Assembly: GCF_014836875.1 (NCBI RefSeq) | Contig: NZ_JACSQC010000002.1 | Span: 512,834-576,833, forward strand | Origin: Arthrobacter pullicola | GTDB lineage: Bacteria > Actinomycetota > Actinomycetes > Actinomycetales > Micrococcaceae | DNA length: 64,000 nucleotides | Reading direction: 5' to 3' | Shown: piece after piece, positions 41,974 to 50,722 of the stretch | How the letters are laid out: the number at the start of each line of letters is the position of its first letter | Position numbering within the stretch: the stretch's first letter is position 1 | The notes under the pieces: model-generated | Databases searched by the model: none | Told to the model about the DNA's origin: nothing | What the model saw: only the letters and a program-made list of their open reading frames with translations | Program-made: the position numbers and the translations under genes

Positions 41974-43872
41974 TCAGGACTGCGGCTGGCGGACCGGGAG
42001 CAACGGGGCGAAGAATTCGCCGAGCTCCGCCGTCGCACTCAGCGGGAGCACGTTGGCCACATACTGATCGGGGCGGACCACCACCATGACGCCGCCGCGG
42101 TCCAGGCCGCGCTGGTCGAAGATGTCCGCTTCCGGATCGGCGCCGAAGACCTTGCCCAGATCGGTGAGCCGGAACGGACCAACTTCCGGCTTGAAGACTG
42201 CCGGCACGGCGTTGATGTCGATCCCGTGATGGTCCTGCTGGTAAATGACTTTGACATCGAACCAGGCGTCGCGGTCCGCGCCGGCCGGGGTCGCGGCCAG
42301 CGGCGAGTCCGGGGCGTCCTGCAGCCAGTCGGCCAGCGCGGCAACCTTCGAAGCTTCGCCCGCCCGCGCGGTGTCGGCAAAAACGTAGATCCGCCAGCGC
42401 CCGTCCGCCTTCGCCAGGTGGCCCAGCTGCACGGGATTCGTGTCGCTGACCCGCATCACCGGCGCGGACTTGAAGCGCTTGCCGATCGGGAATCCCGTAG
42501 CCAGATTCTGATGTTCCGCTTCACCAATGAGCATGGACGGGGTGTACTCGGTCATAAAGCCGGCAGGGAATTCGGCCGTGCTGACGTAGAAGTCCTCAAG
42601 ATCCGAAGGATTCTCGAACTCCTCCGGCTTCTTGGCCATCAGGGTGGACCACTCCTTGTCGAAGTCGATGAGGTTCTTCGCAACGACCTGGCGTTCAGCG
42701 GAATAGGTGGACAGCAGGCTTTCCGGGCTGCGTCCGTCCAGCACGTGGCCGAGCTTCCAGGCAATATTGAAGCCGTCCTGCATGGACACGTTCATGCCCT
42801 GGCCGGCCTTGGCGCTGTGGGTGTGGCAGGCGTCGCCGGTGATAAATACCCGCGGGGTGCGGGTGCCGACCTGCTCGGGCAGAACGTCGTCGAACCGGTC
42901 GGTGAGCCGGTGGCCCACCTCGTAGACGCTGTGCCAGGCGACGTTGCGCACGTCCAGGGTGTAGGGGTGCAGGATCGCGTTGGCCTTGGCGATGATCTCT
43001 TCGATGCTGGTCTGGCGGACGGCCCCGTTGTCCCCCTCGGGCACCTCGCCGAGGTCCACGTACATGCGGAACAGGTGGCCGCCTTCGCGCGGAATGTGCA
43101 GGATCGAGCCGCCGTTGGAGGACTGGATGGCGCACTTGGTCCGGATGTCCGGGAAGTCGGTGGAGGCCAGCACGTCCATGACCCCCCAGGCGTGGTTGGC
43201 GGCGTCGCCGGCCAGGGTGCTGCCGATGGACTGCCGGACCTTGCTCCGGGCGCCGTCGCAGCCCACCACGTATTTGGCCTTGACCGTGCGCTCGGTGCCC
43301 TCGTCTTCTCCGGCGGTGCGGCGCAGGGTGACGCTGACCGGGTACTCGGCGTCGTCGTCGACCTCCAGGTCCACGAATTCGTAGCCGTAGTCGGGCTTCA
43401 TCCGGGCCGGTGAGTTGGCCATAAACCGGGCAAAGTAGTCCAGCACGCGGGCCTGGTTGACGATCAGGTGCGGGAACTCGCTGATACCGGCCGGGTCATC
43501 CAGGGCACGGCCGGAGCGGACGATATTTTCCGGATTCTCCGGATCCGGGCGCCAGAAGCACATTTCGGTGATCCGGTAGGCCTCGGCAATGATCTCCTCG
43601 GCGAATCCAAAAGCCTGGAAGGTCTCCACGCTGCGGGCTTGAATGCCGTCCGCCTGGCCGATCACCAGGCGCCCGGGCCGGCGCTCCACAATCCGGGTGG
43701 TGATGTCCGGGAACTGGGACAGCTGTGCGGCGGCGAGCATTCCTGCCGGGCCGGAGCCGACGATCAGCACGTCAACTTCAGCAGGGAGTTCTTCCGGCCG
43801 GTCAAGGCCGACGCCGGCCGCCGGTTCGACCCGCGGGTCTCCGGATACGTAGCCGTGGTGGTGGAACTGCAC
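41974..43872 (-). CDS. FAD-dependent aromatic hydroxylase (phenol 2-monooxygenase type)
   Basis: 632 residues from GTG 43872 (MQFHHHGYVSGDPRV), with GAGG six bases upstream; an ATG at 43917 is in frame but leaves no ribosome site. FAD GxGxxG in VLIVGSGPAGMLAAAQL (near residue 40), DG motif VVGCDGARSKVRQ, GD motif VFITGDACHTHSAKAGQGMN, and a C-terminal thioredoxin-like domain of the phenol-hydroxylase class. Hydroxylates a phenolic acid or phenol with NAD(P)H and O2. No ring-cleavage gene is nearby, so the substrate is open. Confidence 0.9.
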   Translation of the reverse strand: MQFHHHGYVSGDPRVEPAAGVGLDRPEELPAEVDVLIVGSGPAGMLAAAQLSQFPDITTRIVERRPGRLVIGQADGIQARSVETFQAFGFAEEIIAEAYRITEMCFWRPDPENPENIVRSGRALDDPAGISEFPHLIVNQARVLDYFARFMANSPARMKPDYGYEFVDLEVDDDAEYPVSVTLRRTAGEDEGTERTVKAKYVVGCDGARSKVRQSIGSTLAGDAANHAWGVMDVLASTDFPDIRTKCAIQSSNGGSILHIPREGGHLFRMYVDLGEVPEGDNGAVRQTSIEEIIAKANAILHPYTLDVRNVAWHSVYEVGHRLTDRFDDVLPEQVGTRTPRVFITGDACHTHSAKAGQGMNVSMQDGFNIAWKLGHVLDGRSPESLLSTYSAERQVVAKNLIDFDKEWSTLMAKKPEEFENPSDLEDFYVSTAEFPAGFMTEYTPSMLIGEAEHQNLATGFPIGKRFKSAPVMRVSDTNPVQLGHLAKADGRWRIYVFADTARAGEASKVAALADWLQDAPDSPLAATPAGADRDAWFDVKVIYQQDHHGIDINAVPAVFKPEVGPFRLTDLGKVFGADPEADIFDQRGLDRGGVMVVVRPDQYVANVLPLSATAELGEFFAPLLPVRQPQS

Positions 43873-43919
43873 GGGTGTCCTCACTTCGTTGTGTCTGCGG
43901 CGGTGGGAGTCATACATGG

Positions 43920-43975
43920 ACTGATCGCGTGTTCGATATTTGAACAGGTAGCTCAATAGTGGAATCGCGATCAGT
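43920..43975. promoter_or_regulatory. Inverted repeat around a palindrome upstream of the hydroxylase
   Basis: ACTGATCGCG at 43920-43929 and its exact complement CGCGATCAGT at 43966-43975, 36 bases between. Inside lies TGTTC-N7-GAACA (43930-43946). Probably the operator/promoter region of the hydroxylase gene; no regulator gene adjoins. Confidence 0.55.
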
Positions 43976-44076
43976 GTAGACACTGTACTGGTGACATGAC
44001 GCAGGTCACAAGCGGGGTGCAGTATGTGACTGGGTGCGCAGGGACGTGGACCGGGTTGGTGGGGATGGCAGGGGTA

Positions 44077-44124
44077 GCGGCGTTGGCCAAGTTGGCGGCG
44101 CTGGCCAAGTTGGCGGCGCTGGCC
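44077..44124 (+). repeat. 18-bp tandem repeat
   Basis: Unit GCGGCGCTGGCCAAGTTG, two full copies (44077, 44095; the first with C to T at position 7) and a 12-base third copy. Intergenic; the frame through it (LAKLAALAKLAAL) has no other support as a gene. Confidence 0.7.
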
Positions 44125-44167
44125 GTGTGCTGCGACATCGTTGCGCGGAGGATAGGCAAGCGGCGGG

Positions 44168-45025
44168 CTACTGGGTCGCCCAACTGGCCTCGCGTGGGCC
44201 GTTGAAGCCCAGGGTTTCCTCAACCAGGACACGGTCGCCTGGAATAGCCGTCGGCGGAACATCCATGCAGACCTCATACTGGGCCTGCCCGCCGTTTTCG
44301 AGCGTAGGAACGGAGGTTCCCTGAAGATCAAGGACCGCGGTGCAGGTCGATTCGCTGTACTGCCGGCTGTCCGAGCCGACAAAGCTGGTGCTCAAATCCA
44401 GCCAGGGATCGCCCTCTGCGTTTCCGTTGTAGACAACGTCCAGGGTAATCAGGACGTACTGGCCGGAGGGTGGTTGGTTTAGCGGGTTGAAATTCACGAT
44501 CGCGTCGGTGGCATCGAGCTGCACGCCGGATACGGTCACGGAGTACTCACCAATCTCAGCGGCGGACCCGATTGGCAGGAGATTAGGTGCTGCAGTGGCG
44601 CTGCCCGAGCCAGTTCCGGTACCGGTGGTCGCCGGGGCAGAGGTTCCCGTGCTGTTCCCGTAGGGTCCGGCTTTGTCCCCGTACATCGAGTCGCGCAAAC
44701 TGCTGAAGAATGCCGACACAAGCGCGATGGCGATGATGGACGCAATGACGGCCAAGCCGGAAACGATGGTGCCGGCAATGGACAGCCCCTTCGCGGAGGT
44801 CCGCCGCCGAACGGCGATCACCAAGGCTGCACCAGAGAGCGCCAGGCCCACCAGGGCAACGATGAGCGCGATCACGTTCAAAAACGGGACCCAGCAGAGC
44901 ACCAAACCAACGATGCCGAGAATCAGGCCGGCGAGCGCCAGTCCCCGGCCCTGGTTGGACGGTGGGCCGGTCGGCGGGTAGCCGTTGCCATAGTTGTACA
45001 TCGGATCATTTGGCTGAGTACCCAT
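44168..45025 (-). CDS. DUF4190 membrane protein with C-terminal DUF4352-like domain
   Basis: 285 residues. Start ATG 45025 with GAGG. N-terminal tail MGTQPNDPMYNYGNG, two to three membrane spans (DUF4190: GLALAGLILGIVGLVLCWVPFLNVIALIVALVGLALSGAAL...SAKGLSIAGTIVSGLAVIASIIAIAL). A Ser/Thr/Gly linker and an extracytoplasmic beta-rich domain of the DUF4352 kind (GEYSVTVSGVQLDATDA...VLITLDVVYNGN) follow. Function unknown. Tandem paralogue of the next gene. Confidence 0.82.
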   Translation of the reverse strand: MGTQPNDPMYNYGNGYPPTGPPSNQGRGLALAGLILGIVGLVLCWVPFLNVIALIVALVGLALSGAALVIAVRRRTSAKGLSIAGTIVSGLAVIASIIAIALVSAFFSSLRDSMYGDKAGPYGNSTGTSAPATTGTGTGSGSATAAPNLLPIGSAAEIGEYSVTVSGVQLDATDAIVNFNPLNQPPSGQYVLITLDVVYNGNAEGDPWLDLSTSFVGSDSRQYSESTCTAVLDLQGTSVPTLENGGQAQYEVCMDVPPTAIPGDRVLVEETLGFNGPREASWATQ

Positions 45026-45254
45026 GGTTGCCTCGCAGTGTCCGGACGCCGCAGGCAAGTGGCCGGTTTCCGGGCCCTTGCCAGCTATGGCGTCAATGGT
45101 TCCGGGTCCCTCCACCGTAGAAGCGGTCAGGATGTGCGGCAAGGAGTTGCCGCTAAGGTCCCGGAGCGTGCACTGCTCCCTGGTGCTTTAAACGGGCCGC
45201 ACCTGAAAGGTCGGAAGCACCGGCAGCGCCGGAGCGTCCGGCCGGCTAGGGCGG

Positions 45255-45770
45255 CTAGTCAGATGCGGGAGCCGAAATGTCAGTGCCTGTGGACGTGCCT
45301 GTTGCCGGAGCGGTTGAGGTTCCGGGACCAGGCGAACTGCCCGATCCGGTGTCCGTGCCGCTGGAATTTTCCGTCGCGGCGGGACTGGTGACGGTGATTG
45401 TGGGCGTTGGCTCGTACCTTGTGGAGTTGTCATCATCACCGATACGGCTGAAGAGCGCGCCCCATAGAGAAATGGCAACAATGCACAGGATGAATGCCAG
45501 TCCGGAGACGATGACGGCAGCGATGGCAAGGACCTTTGCGGTGGAACCGTTGCGGACCGCGATGATCAGCGCAGCAATGGAGAGCCCCAGGCCCGCAAGT
45601 GCGAACGCCAGGGCCAGGTAGTTGATCACCGGAACCCAGAACAATCCCAGGCCGATGACCCCCAGGATGAGGCTGGCAAGAGCCAACCCCCATCCCTGGT
45701 TGGACCGCGTCCCCCGTGGAGGATAACCCTGTCCATAGCTGTACATCGGATCGTTCGGTTGTGTGCCCAT
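45255..45770 (-). CDS. DUF4190 membrane protein
   Basis: 171 residues. Same N-terminus as its neighbour (MGTQPNDPMYSYGQG) and the same paired spans, but the C-terminus is only a Thr/Ser/Pro-rich tail without the folded domain. The upstream untranslated stretch is also similar to that of the neighbour, so gene and control region were duplicated together. GAGG precedes ATG 45770. Confidence 0.82.
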   Translation of the reverse strand: MGTQPNDPMYSYGQGYPPRGTRSNQGWGLALASLILGVIGLGLFWVPVINYLALAFALAGLGLSIAALIIAVRNGSTAKVLAIAAVIVSGLAFILCIVAISLWGALFSRIGDDDNSTRYEPTPTITVTSPAATENSSGTDTGSGSSPGPGTSTAPATGTSTGTDISAPASD

Positions 45771-45939
45771 GATCGCCTCACAGAGTCTTGACGCCGCGGG
45801 TCAGGTACCTGAATTCCTCCTGCGGGTCCACTTTCCCGGGTCCTTCAACGGTAAGAGCGGGCACGGCGCCCGGCAAGGAACTGCGGAGACGGGCCCCCTG
45901 TCGGCACCCGGATTCCCCTGCCTGCGGCCAGGCACGAGG

Positions 45940-46611
45940 TCAATCGGAGTGGGGGCCGGTTCCGCGCCGCAATGGCAGGTCCGGACGGCTGGCCGCGGGA
46001 GGAATACCCGGAGCCTCCCGTGCGTCTTGCACGGCCTGTGGCAGAGCACCCTCCGGCCCCTCTTCCACGGGCGGATTCTCTTCCCCGGTCGCCCCGTCCG
46101 ACCCGGCAATGAGCCCTTCGGCCTGTTCCAGGATCCGATTTGTCAGCCCCGAACCGGCGGCCACGGCGTCTGCGTGTGAGTGCCGTGTCCGTGAGTTCAG
46201 CGCCTGTGCATTTAGCGGTGCTGCCGGATCATCCCGCGAACCGTCGTCAGCCGCCGGATTCACGAGCGGGCGCACCGCGGCCGGCTGCCCGCCGTCGCCC
46301 CTCAGCTCCTCCTGCACCGTCAAGCCGATCAGCCGAAACAGCGCCCGGTCCTCCCGGGTGGCCAGGGAACTGGTTCTCAGGTCATTCAGCACGGCGAGCC
46401 CGGCCAGCGAGCGCCGCGGATTGGCGCTGAGGGAAGCCTCCAGCGCCCACTGCGCACGGACCCACCACTGTGCGCGGCGGTCCGCCTCGAGCTTCTGCCG
46501 GTAGGCAACGTAGGCGACCACCGCCGTCGTCAGAATGCCCAGCGGCCCGAGCACCGGAATCCAGATGATGGCCCACTGCGCCGCTTGTTCCCAGAATTCT
46601 CCCCAGTCCAT
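45940..46611 (-). CDS. Hypothetical membrane-anchored protein
   Basis: 223 residues. One N-terminal membrane span (AIIWIPVLGPLGILTTAVVAYVAY) followed by a helical cytoplasmic domain (QKLEADRRAQWWVRAQWALEASLSANPRRSLAGLAVLNDL) and an acidic, low-complexity tail. Not recognised; no ribosome site stands out before ATG 46611. Confidence 0.7.
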   Translation of the reverse strand: MDWGEFWEQAAQWAIIWIPVLGPLGILTTAVVAYVAYRQKLEADRRAQWWVRAQWALEASLSANPRRSLAGLAVLNDLRTSSLATREDRALFRLIGLTVQEELRGDGGQPAAVRPLVNPAADDGSRDDPAAPLNAQALNSRTRHSHADAVAAGSGLTNRILEQAEGLIAGSDGATGEENPPVEEGPEGALPQAVQDAREAPGIPPAASRPDLPLRRGTGPHSD

Positions 46612-46764
46612 GCCGGGAGCCTAGCCCGGACCGCCGCGCGATACACCGCTGCCGCCTGCCAGAGCCGGGAGGGTGACAAATTTCAGCCCGCGGATCGCGG
46701 GGACGCTCTCAAACTTCCCGGGACGGCTTAATGTTTTCCTTTTTGGTCTCCGCAGCGGATAGTA

Positions 46765-46781
46765 AATGAAAGCCATTCATT
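46765..46781. promoter_or_regulatory. Inverted repeat upstream of agmatine deiminase
   Basis: AATGAA-AGCCA-TTCATT, six-base perfect arms, 33 bases before the start codon and just upstream of GGAGG. Possible repressor site; no regulator gene adjoins. Confidence 0.45.
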
Positions 46782-46813
46782 ATTAGCTTCGTCACATTGG
46801 AGGAAGTACCACC

Positions 46814-47857
46814 ATGCATGCCGCTATGCCCGCCGAATGGGTGCCCCACAGCAAAACCTGGATGGCCTTCCCCACCCCTAACGACACCTTCGGCGAGGCC
46901 GGCAGCAACACGCTGGACCGGGCCCGCACGGCCTGGTCTGCCGTCGCCCGCACCATCGCCCGCTACGAACCCGTCACCATGCTGGTCAGTCCCGGGGATC
47001 TGGGCGCGGCCAAGGATTTCCTCGGCGACGAGGTCAATCTTGTGACCACTGACCTGGACGATGCCTGGCTCCGGGACTCCGGCCCCACCTTCACCCATGC
47101 CGCAGACGGCAGCGTTGCCGCGGTGAACTGGGTGTTCAACGGCTGGGGCGCCCAGGGATGGGCTGCCTGGGACAAAGACCAGCATCTGGGCACCTTCGTA
47201 GCCGCGGAAGCCGGCGTTCCGGTGGCCTCCAGCACGCTGGTTAATGAGGGCGGCGGTTTCCACGTCGACGGCGAAGGCACCGTGCTGCTCACCGAAACGG
47301 TCCAGCTCGATCCGGGACGCAACCCCGGGAGAACCCGGGATGAGGTGGAGGCGGAGATCCATGCCCGGCTGGGCACCACCAAAGCCATCTGGCTGCCCCG
47401 CGGACTCACCCGGGACTATGACGAGTTCGGCACCCGCGGGCACGTGGACATCGTCGCCTCCTTCGCCGGCCCCGGCACCGTGCTGCTGCACCGGCAGGAT
47501 GACGCACGCCACCCGGACCACCAGGTGATGAAGCAGCTCCGCGCGGTCCTGGAAGATGCCGTGGATGCCCGCGGCCGGAAGCTGGAAATCATCGACGTCC
47601 CGGCGCCCACGGTGCTCGACGCCGGGGACGGGTTCGTGGACTGGTCCTACATCAACCACTACGTCGGCAACGGCGTGGTGGTGCTGTGCGCCTTCGATGA
47701 CGCGAACGACGCCGCAGCCGCGGGAATCCTGGGCCGCGCCTATCCCGGCCGCACCATCGAGCTGGTGGACGCCCGGGACATCTTCGCCTTCGGCGGCGGC
47801 ATCCACTGCATCACCCAGCAGCAGCCGGTACCCCGGTTAACCGGAGCGGGAGCATAA
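46814..47857 (+). CDS. aguA: Agmatine deiminase (peptidyl-arginine deiminase family)
   Basis: 347 residues. Converts agmatine to N-carbamoylputrescine and ammonia. Family motifs WMAFPTPNDTF, DAWLRDSGPTF, NEGGGFHVDGEG, RGHVDIVASF and the nucleophile Cys332 in GGGIHCITQQ are intact. GGAGG lies ten bases before ATG 46814. The following amidase starts inside its TAA stop, so their activities are probably sequential. Confidence 0.9.
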   Translation: MHAAMPAEWVPHSKTWMAFPTPNDTFGEAGSNTLDRARTAWSAVARTIARYEPVTMLVSPGDLGAAKDFLGDEVNLVTTDLDDAWLRDSGPTFTHAADGSVAAVNWVFNGWGAQGWAAWDKDQHLGTFVAAEAGVPVASSTLVNEGGGFHVDGEGTVLLTETVQLDPGRNPGRTRDEVEAEIHARLGTTKAIWLPRGLTRDYDEFGTRGHVDIVASFAGPGTVLLHRQDDARHPDHQVMKQLRAVLEDAVDARGRKLEIIDVPAPTVLDAGDGFVDWSYINHYVGNGVVVLCAFDDANDAAAAGILGRAYPGRTIELVDARDIFAFGGGIHCITQQQPVPRLTGAGA

Positions 47858-49626
47858 TGTTCAACGTCGTGGAGGCGGGCATTGCCGATCTGCGGGCGGC
47901 GCTGGAGTCGGGTCAAACCACCAGCGAGGAGCTTGTTGCCGCGTACCTGGCCCGGATCGGGGCCTACGACCGGCAGGGACCGCGGCTGAACTCGGTTATT
48001 GTGTCCAATCCGGACGCCTTGGCCGAAGCCCGTGCCGCGGATGAGCGCCGTGCCCGCGGTACCGTGCTGGGCCCGCTGGACGGCATTCCGTACACCGCGA
48101 AGAACAGTTTCAAGGTGCGCGGGCTCACCGTGGCGGCCGGGTCTCCGGCGTTTGCCGATCTGGTGGCCGGGCAGGACGCGTTCACCATTGAGCGGCTGCG
48201 GGATGCCGGAGCCGTGCTGATCGGGCTGACCAATATGCCGCCGATGGCCAACGGCGGGATGCAGCGCGGACTCTATGGCCGGGCCGAAAGCCCGTACAGC
48301 GCCGATTTCCTCACCTCTGCGTTCGCGTCCGGTTCCTCCAACGGGTCCGGGACGGCGACGGCGGCCAGCTTCGCGGCGTTCGGCCTCGGGGAAGAGACCT
48401 GGTCCTCGGGCCGGGCTCCGGCGTCCTGCAACGCACTGTGCGCCTACACCCCGTCCCGCGGGGTGATCTCGGTGCGCGGGAACTGGCCGCTGGTACCGAC
48501 CATGGACGTTGTCGTCCCGCATACCCGCACCATGGTGGACCTGCTGGAGGTCCTGGACGTGATCGTCGCGGACGACGCCGAGACCCGCGGAGATTTTTGG
48601 CGCGCCCAGCCGTGGGTGAAGGTTCCGGCGGCCTCCCTGGTGCGGCCGGCGTCGTACTTTGACCTGGCCGTGCCGGATCCCGCGGCAGCCCGCGGCGCCC
48701 TGGCCGGAAAGCGCTTCGGCGTGCCGCGGATGTATATCAATGCCGATCCCGAGGCCGGCACTGCGGACTCCGGGGGCAGGGCAGCTGGCATCGGCGGTCC
48801 CACCGGGCAGCGAATTCAGACCCGGGACTCGGTCCTGGACCTGTGGAAGGCCGCGCGCCGCGATTTGGAGGCCGCGGGCGCCGAAGTGGTGGAGGTGGAT
48901 TTCCCCGCGGTCACCAATTACGAAGGCGACCGGCCCGGCGCACCCACCCTCGCCACCCGCGGTCTGGTCAGCCCGGAGTTCCTGCGCAGCGAGATCGTGG
49001 ATCTCTCGGCCTGGGCCTGGGACGATTTCCTGGCCGCCAACGGTGATCCGGCACTGAACCGGCTGGCCGACGTCGACGGCACCCGGATTTTCCCGCACCC
49101 CGAGGGCGCGCTGCCGGACCGGTACACCGGGTTCGACGACGACATCGCCGAGTATCCGGAGCACGTCCGGAACTCCCCGGTGGACTCCTTCACCGAGATT
49201 CCGCACCTGGCCCAGGGTATCCGTGGCCTGGAGGAAACGCGCCGGATCGATCTCGAAGAGTGGATGGACGGCCTTGGGCTGGACGCGGTGGTGTTCCCGG
49301 CGATGGCCGACGTCGGGCCGGCGGACGCGGACGTCAATCCGGAGTCGGCTGATCTGGCCTGGCGCAACGGGGTGTGGGTGGCCAACGGCAACCTGGTGCC
49401 CCGGCATCTGGGCATCCCCACCGTCACCGTTCCGATGGGAACGATGGCAGACACCGGCATGCCGGTGGGGCTCACCTTCGCCGGACGGGGCTGGGACGAC
49501 AACGCGCTCCTCCGCCTGGCGGCCGCCTTCGAAGCTACCGGGTTCGAGGCGGGTGTGGCCGGGGAAGGTGGGGCCGAATCCGGCGGCCGCCGCACCGAAC
49601 CGGCGCGGACTCCGCGGCTGGCGTAG
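47857..49626 (+). CDS. Amidase signature family hydrolase, atypical motif
   Basis: 589 residues. Ser-cisSer-Lys chemistry is suggested by Lys82 in GIPYTAKNSF, the serine loop GSSNGSGTATAA and nucleophile Ser184 in GEETWSSGRAPAS. Most family members have GSSGGS and GTDTGGSIRxPA, so the oxyanion region is unusual. C-terminal VTVPMGTMADTGMPVGLTFAGRGWDDNALLRLA is normal. TAATG coupling with agmatine deiminase suggests it may hydrolyse N-carbamoylputrescine or another amide in the same pathway; this is an inference, since the usual enzyme is a nitrilase. Confidence 0.87.
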   Translation: MFNVVEAGIADLRAALESGQTTSEELVAAYLARIGAYDRQGPRLNSVIVSNPDALAEARAADERRARGTVLGPLDGIPYTAKNSFKVRGLTVAAGSPAFADLVAGQDAFTIERLRDAGAVLIGLTNMPPMANGGMQRGLYGRAESPYSADFLTSAFASGSSNGSGTATAASFAAFGLGEETWSSGRAPASCNALCAYTPSRGVISVRGNWPLVPTMDVVVPHTRTMVDLLEVLDVIVADDAETRGDFWRAQPWVKVPAASLVRPASYFDLAVPDPAAARGALAGKRFGVPRMYINADPEAGTADSGGRAAGIGGPTGQRIQTRDSVLDLWKAARRDLEAAGAEVVEVDFPAVTNYEGDRPGAPTLATRGLVSPEFLRSEIVDLSAWAWDDFLAANGDPALNRLADVDGTRIFPHPEGALPDRYTGFDDDIAEYPEHVRNSPVDSFTEIPHLAQGIRGLEETRRIDLEEWMDGLGLDAVVFPAMADVGPADADVNPESADLAWRNGVWVANGNLVPRHLGIPTVTVPMGTMADTGMPVGLTFAGRGWDDNALLRLAAAFEATGFEAGVAGEGGAESGGRRTEPARTPRLA

Positions 49627-49695
49627 CGGGCGGTACGGGGGCAGGGTGCCGTCCCAGCTCGGGTGGGGCCGCGTCCGGGCGGCGGAGTCCTAGGC

Positions 49696-50667
49696 TTAGG
49701 CTCCGGCAGCCACGAAGCCCAGCCGCTTATCCACCACGTTCGCCGGCGCGCGGCCCTGCAGATAAGCCGTGAGGTTGGCTTCGAACTGGGCTGCCAGGGC
49801 GGGCAGATGGGTTTGTGAATCGCCGGAGAGGTGGGGCGTGATCAACACGTTCTCCAGCTCCCAGAGCGGGTCCGAGGCGGGCAGCGGTTCGGGATCGGTC
49901 ACGTCCAGCACGGCCCCGGCGATGGACTTGGATGCCAGCGCCGCAGTCAGCGCGTCCTGGTCCGACAGCTCGCCGCGGCCCATGTTCACGAGCACCGCCG
50001 TCGGACGCATGGCCGTAAGCACCTCCTGGTTCAGCATCCTCCGGGTGTCCGGGGTGAGCGGGGCGGCAAGGACAACAAAGTCGTAGTTCCCGGCTACGAC
50101 GGCAAAGTCCGTGCTGGCGTGAATGGCGGCGAAGTCGGCGTCACCGGTCCGGGCGGTGCGGCCCAGTCCGTCGGTTCCGATGCCGACGGCGCGCAGCAGC
50201 CGCGCGGTGGTCCGGCCGATGCTGCCGGTGCCGGCGATCAGCGCCCGGTTGCCGGCCAGATTGGCGGTGGGAAAGTACTGCCAGCGCCGGTCCCGCTGGT
50301 TTCGGGAAGCCTGCGGGAAGTTCTTGGCGAAATAGAGGATGCCGGCGAGCGCGTACTCGGCCATCGCCGCATCGAAAATTCCGCGGGCGTTGGTCACGGT
50401 GACCTCCGAGGCCGCGAGCTCCGGGAACAGCAGCTTGTCCACACCGGCCGCCGGTACATGGATCCATTTCAGCGAGTCCGCCCGGGACCAGTTCTCCCGC
50501 AGGCCGTCGGCAAAGTAGTCCCACAGGTACAGGATTTCGGTGCCGGGCAGCGCTGCGGCGAGCTCGCCGGTATCGGCTGCGAGGCGGACGTCCGCGAGGG
50601 CTTCGAGCTGCTCGAGGCCGGTGATCGGGCGGGACCCGGCAAGGATGGTGAGGACAGGTTTGGGCAT
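49696..50667 (-). CDS. D-2-hydroxyacid dehydrogenase family protein
   Basis: 323 residues. NAD-binding ALIAGTGSIGRTTARLL; catalytic Arg in NMGRGELSD, Glu in DPEPLP, His in TPHLSGDS. Reduces a 2-keto acid or oxidises a D-2-hydroxyacid. The substrate is unknown. Convergent to the amidase gene. Confidence 0.9.
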   Translation of the reverse strand: MPKPVLTILAGSRPITGLEQLEALADVRLAADTGELAAALPGTEILYLWDYFADGLRENWSRADSLKWIHVPAAGVDKLLFPELAASEVTVTNARGIFDAAMAEYALAGILYFAKNFPQASRNQRDRRWQYFPTANLAGNRALIAGTGSIGRTTARLLRAVGIGTDGLGRTARTGDADFAAIHASTDFAVVAGNYDFVVLAAPLTPDTRRMLNQEVLTAMRPTAVLVNMGRGELSDQDALTAALASKSIAGAVLDVTDPEPLPASDPLWELENVLITPHLSGDSQTHLPALAAQFEANLTAYLQGRAPANVVDKRLGFVAAGA

Positions 50668-50722
50668 GCGCTCAGGCTAGGTGATTCCGGCGCCGATCCG
50701 TGCATCCGTGACGCCGTCAGGT

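Noticed and set aside
43996-44205. 69-codon plus-strand frame with LAKLAALAKLAALA
   Set aside because: The hydrophobic repeat is produced by an intergenic 18-bp tandem repeat; no ribosome site or family.
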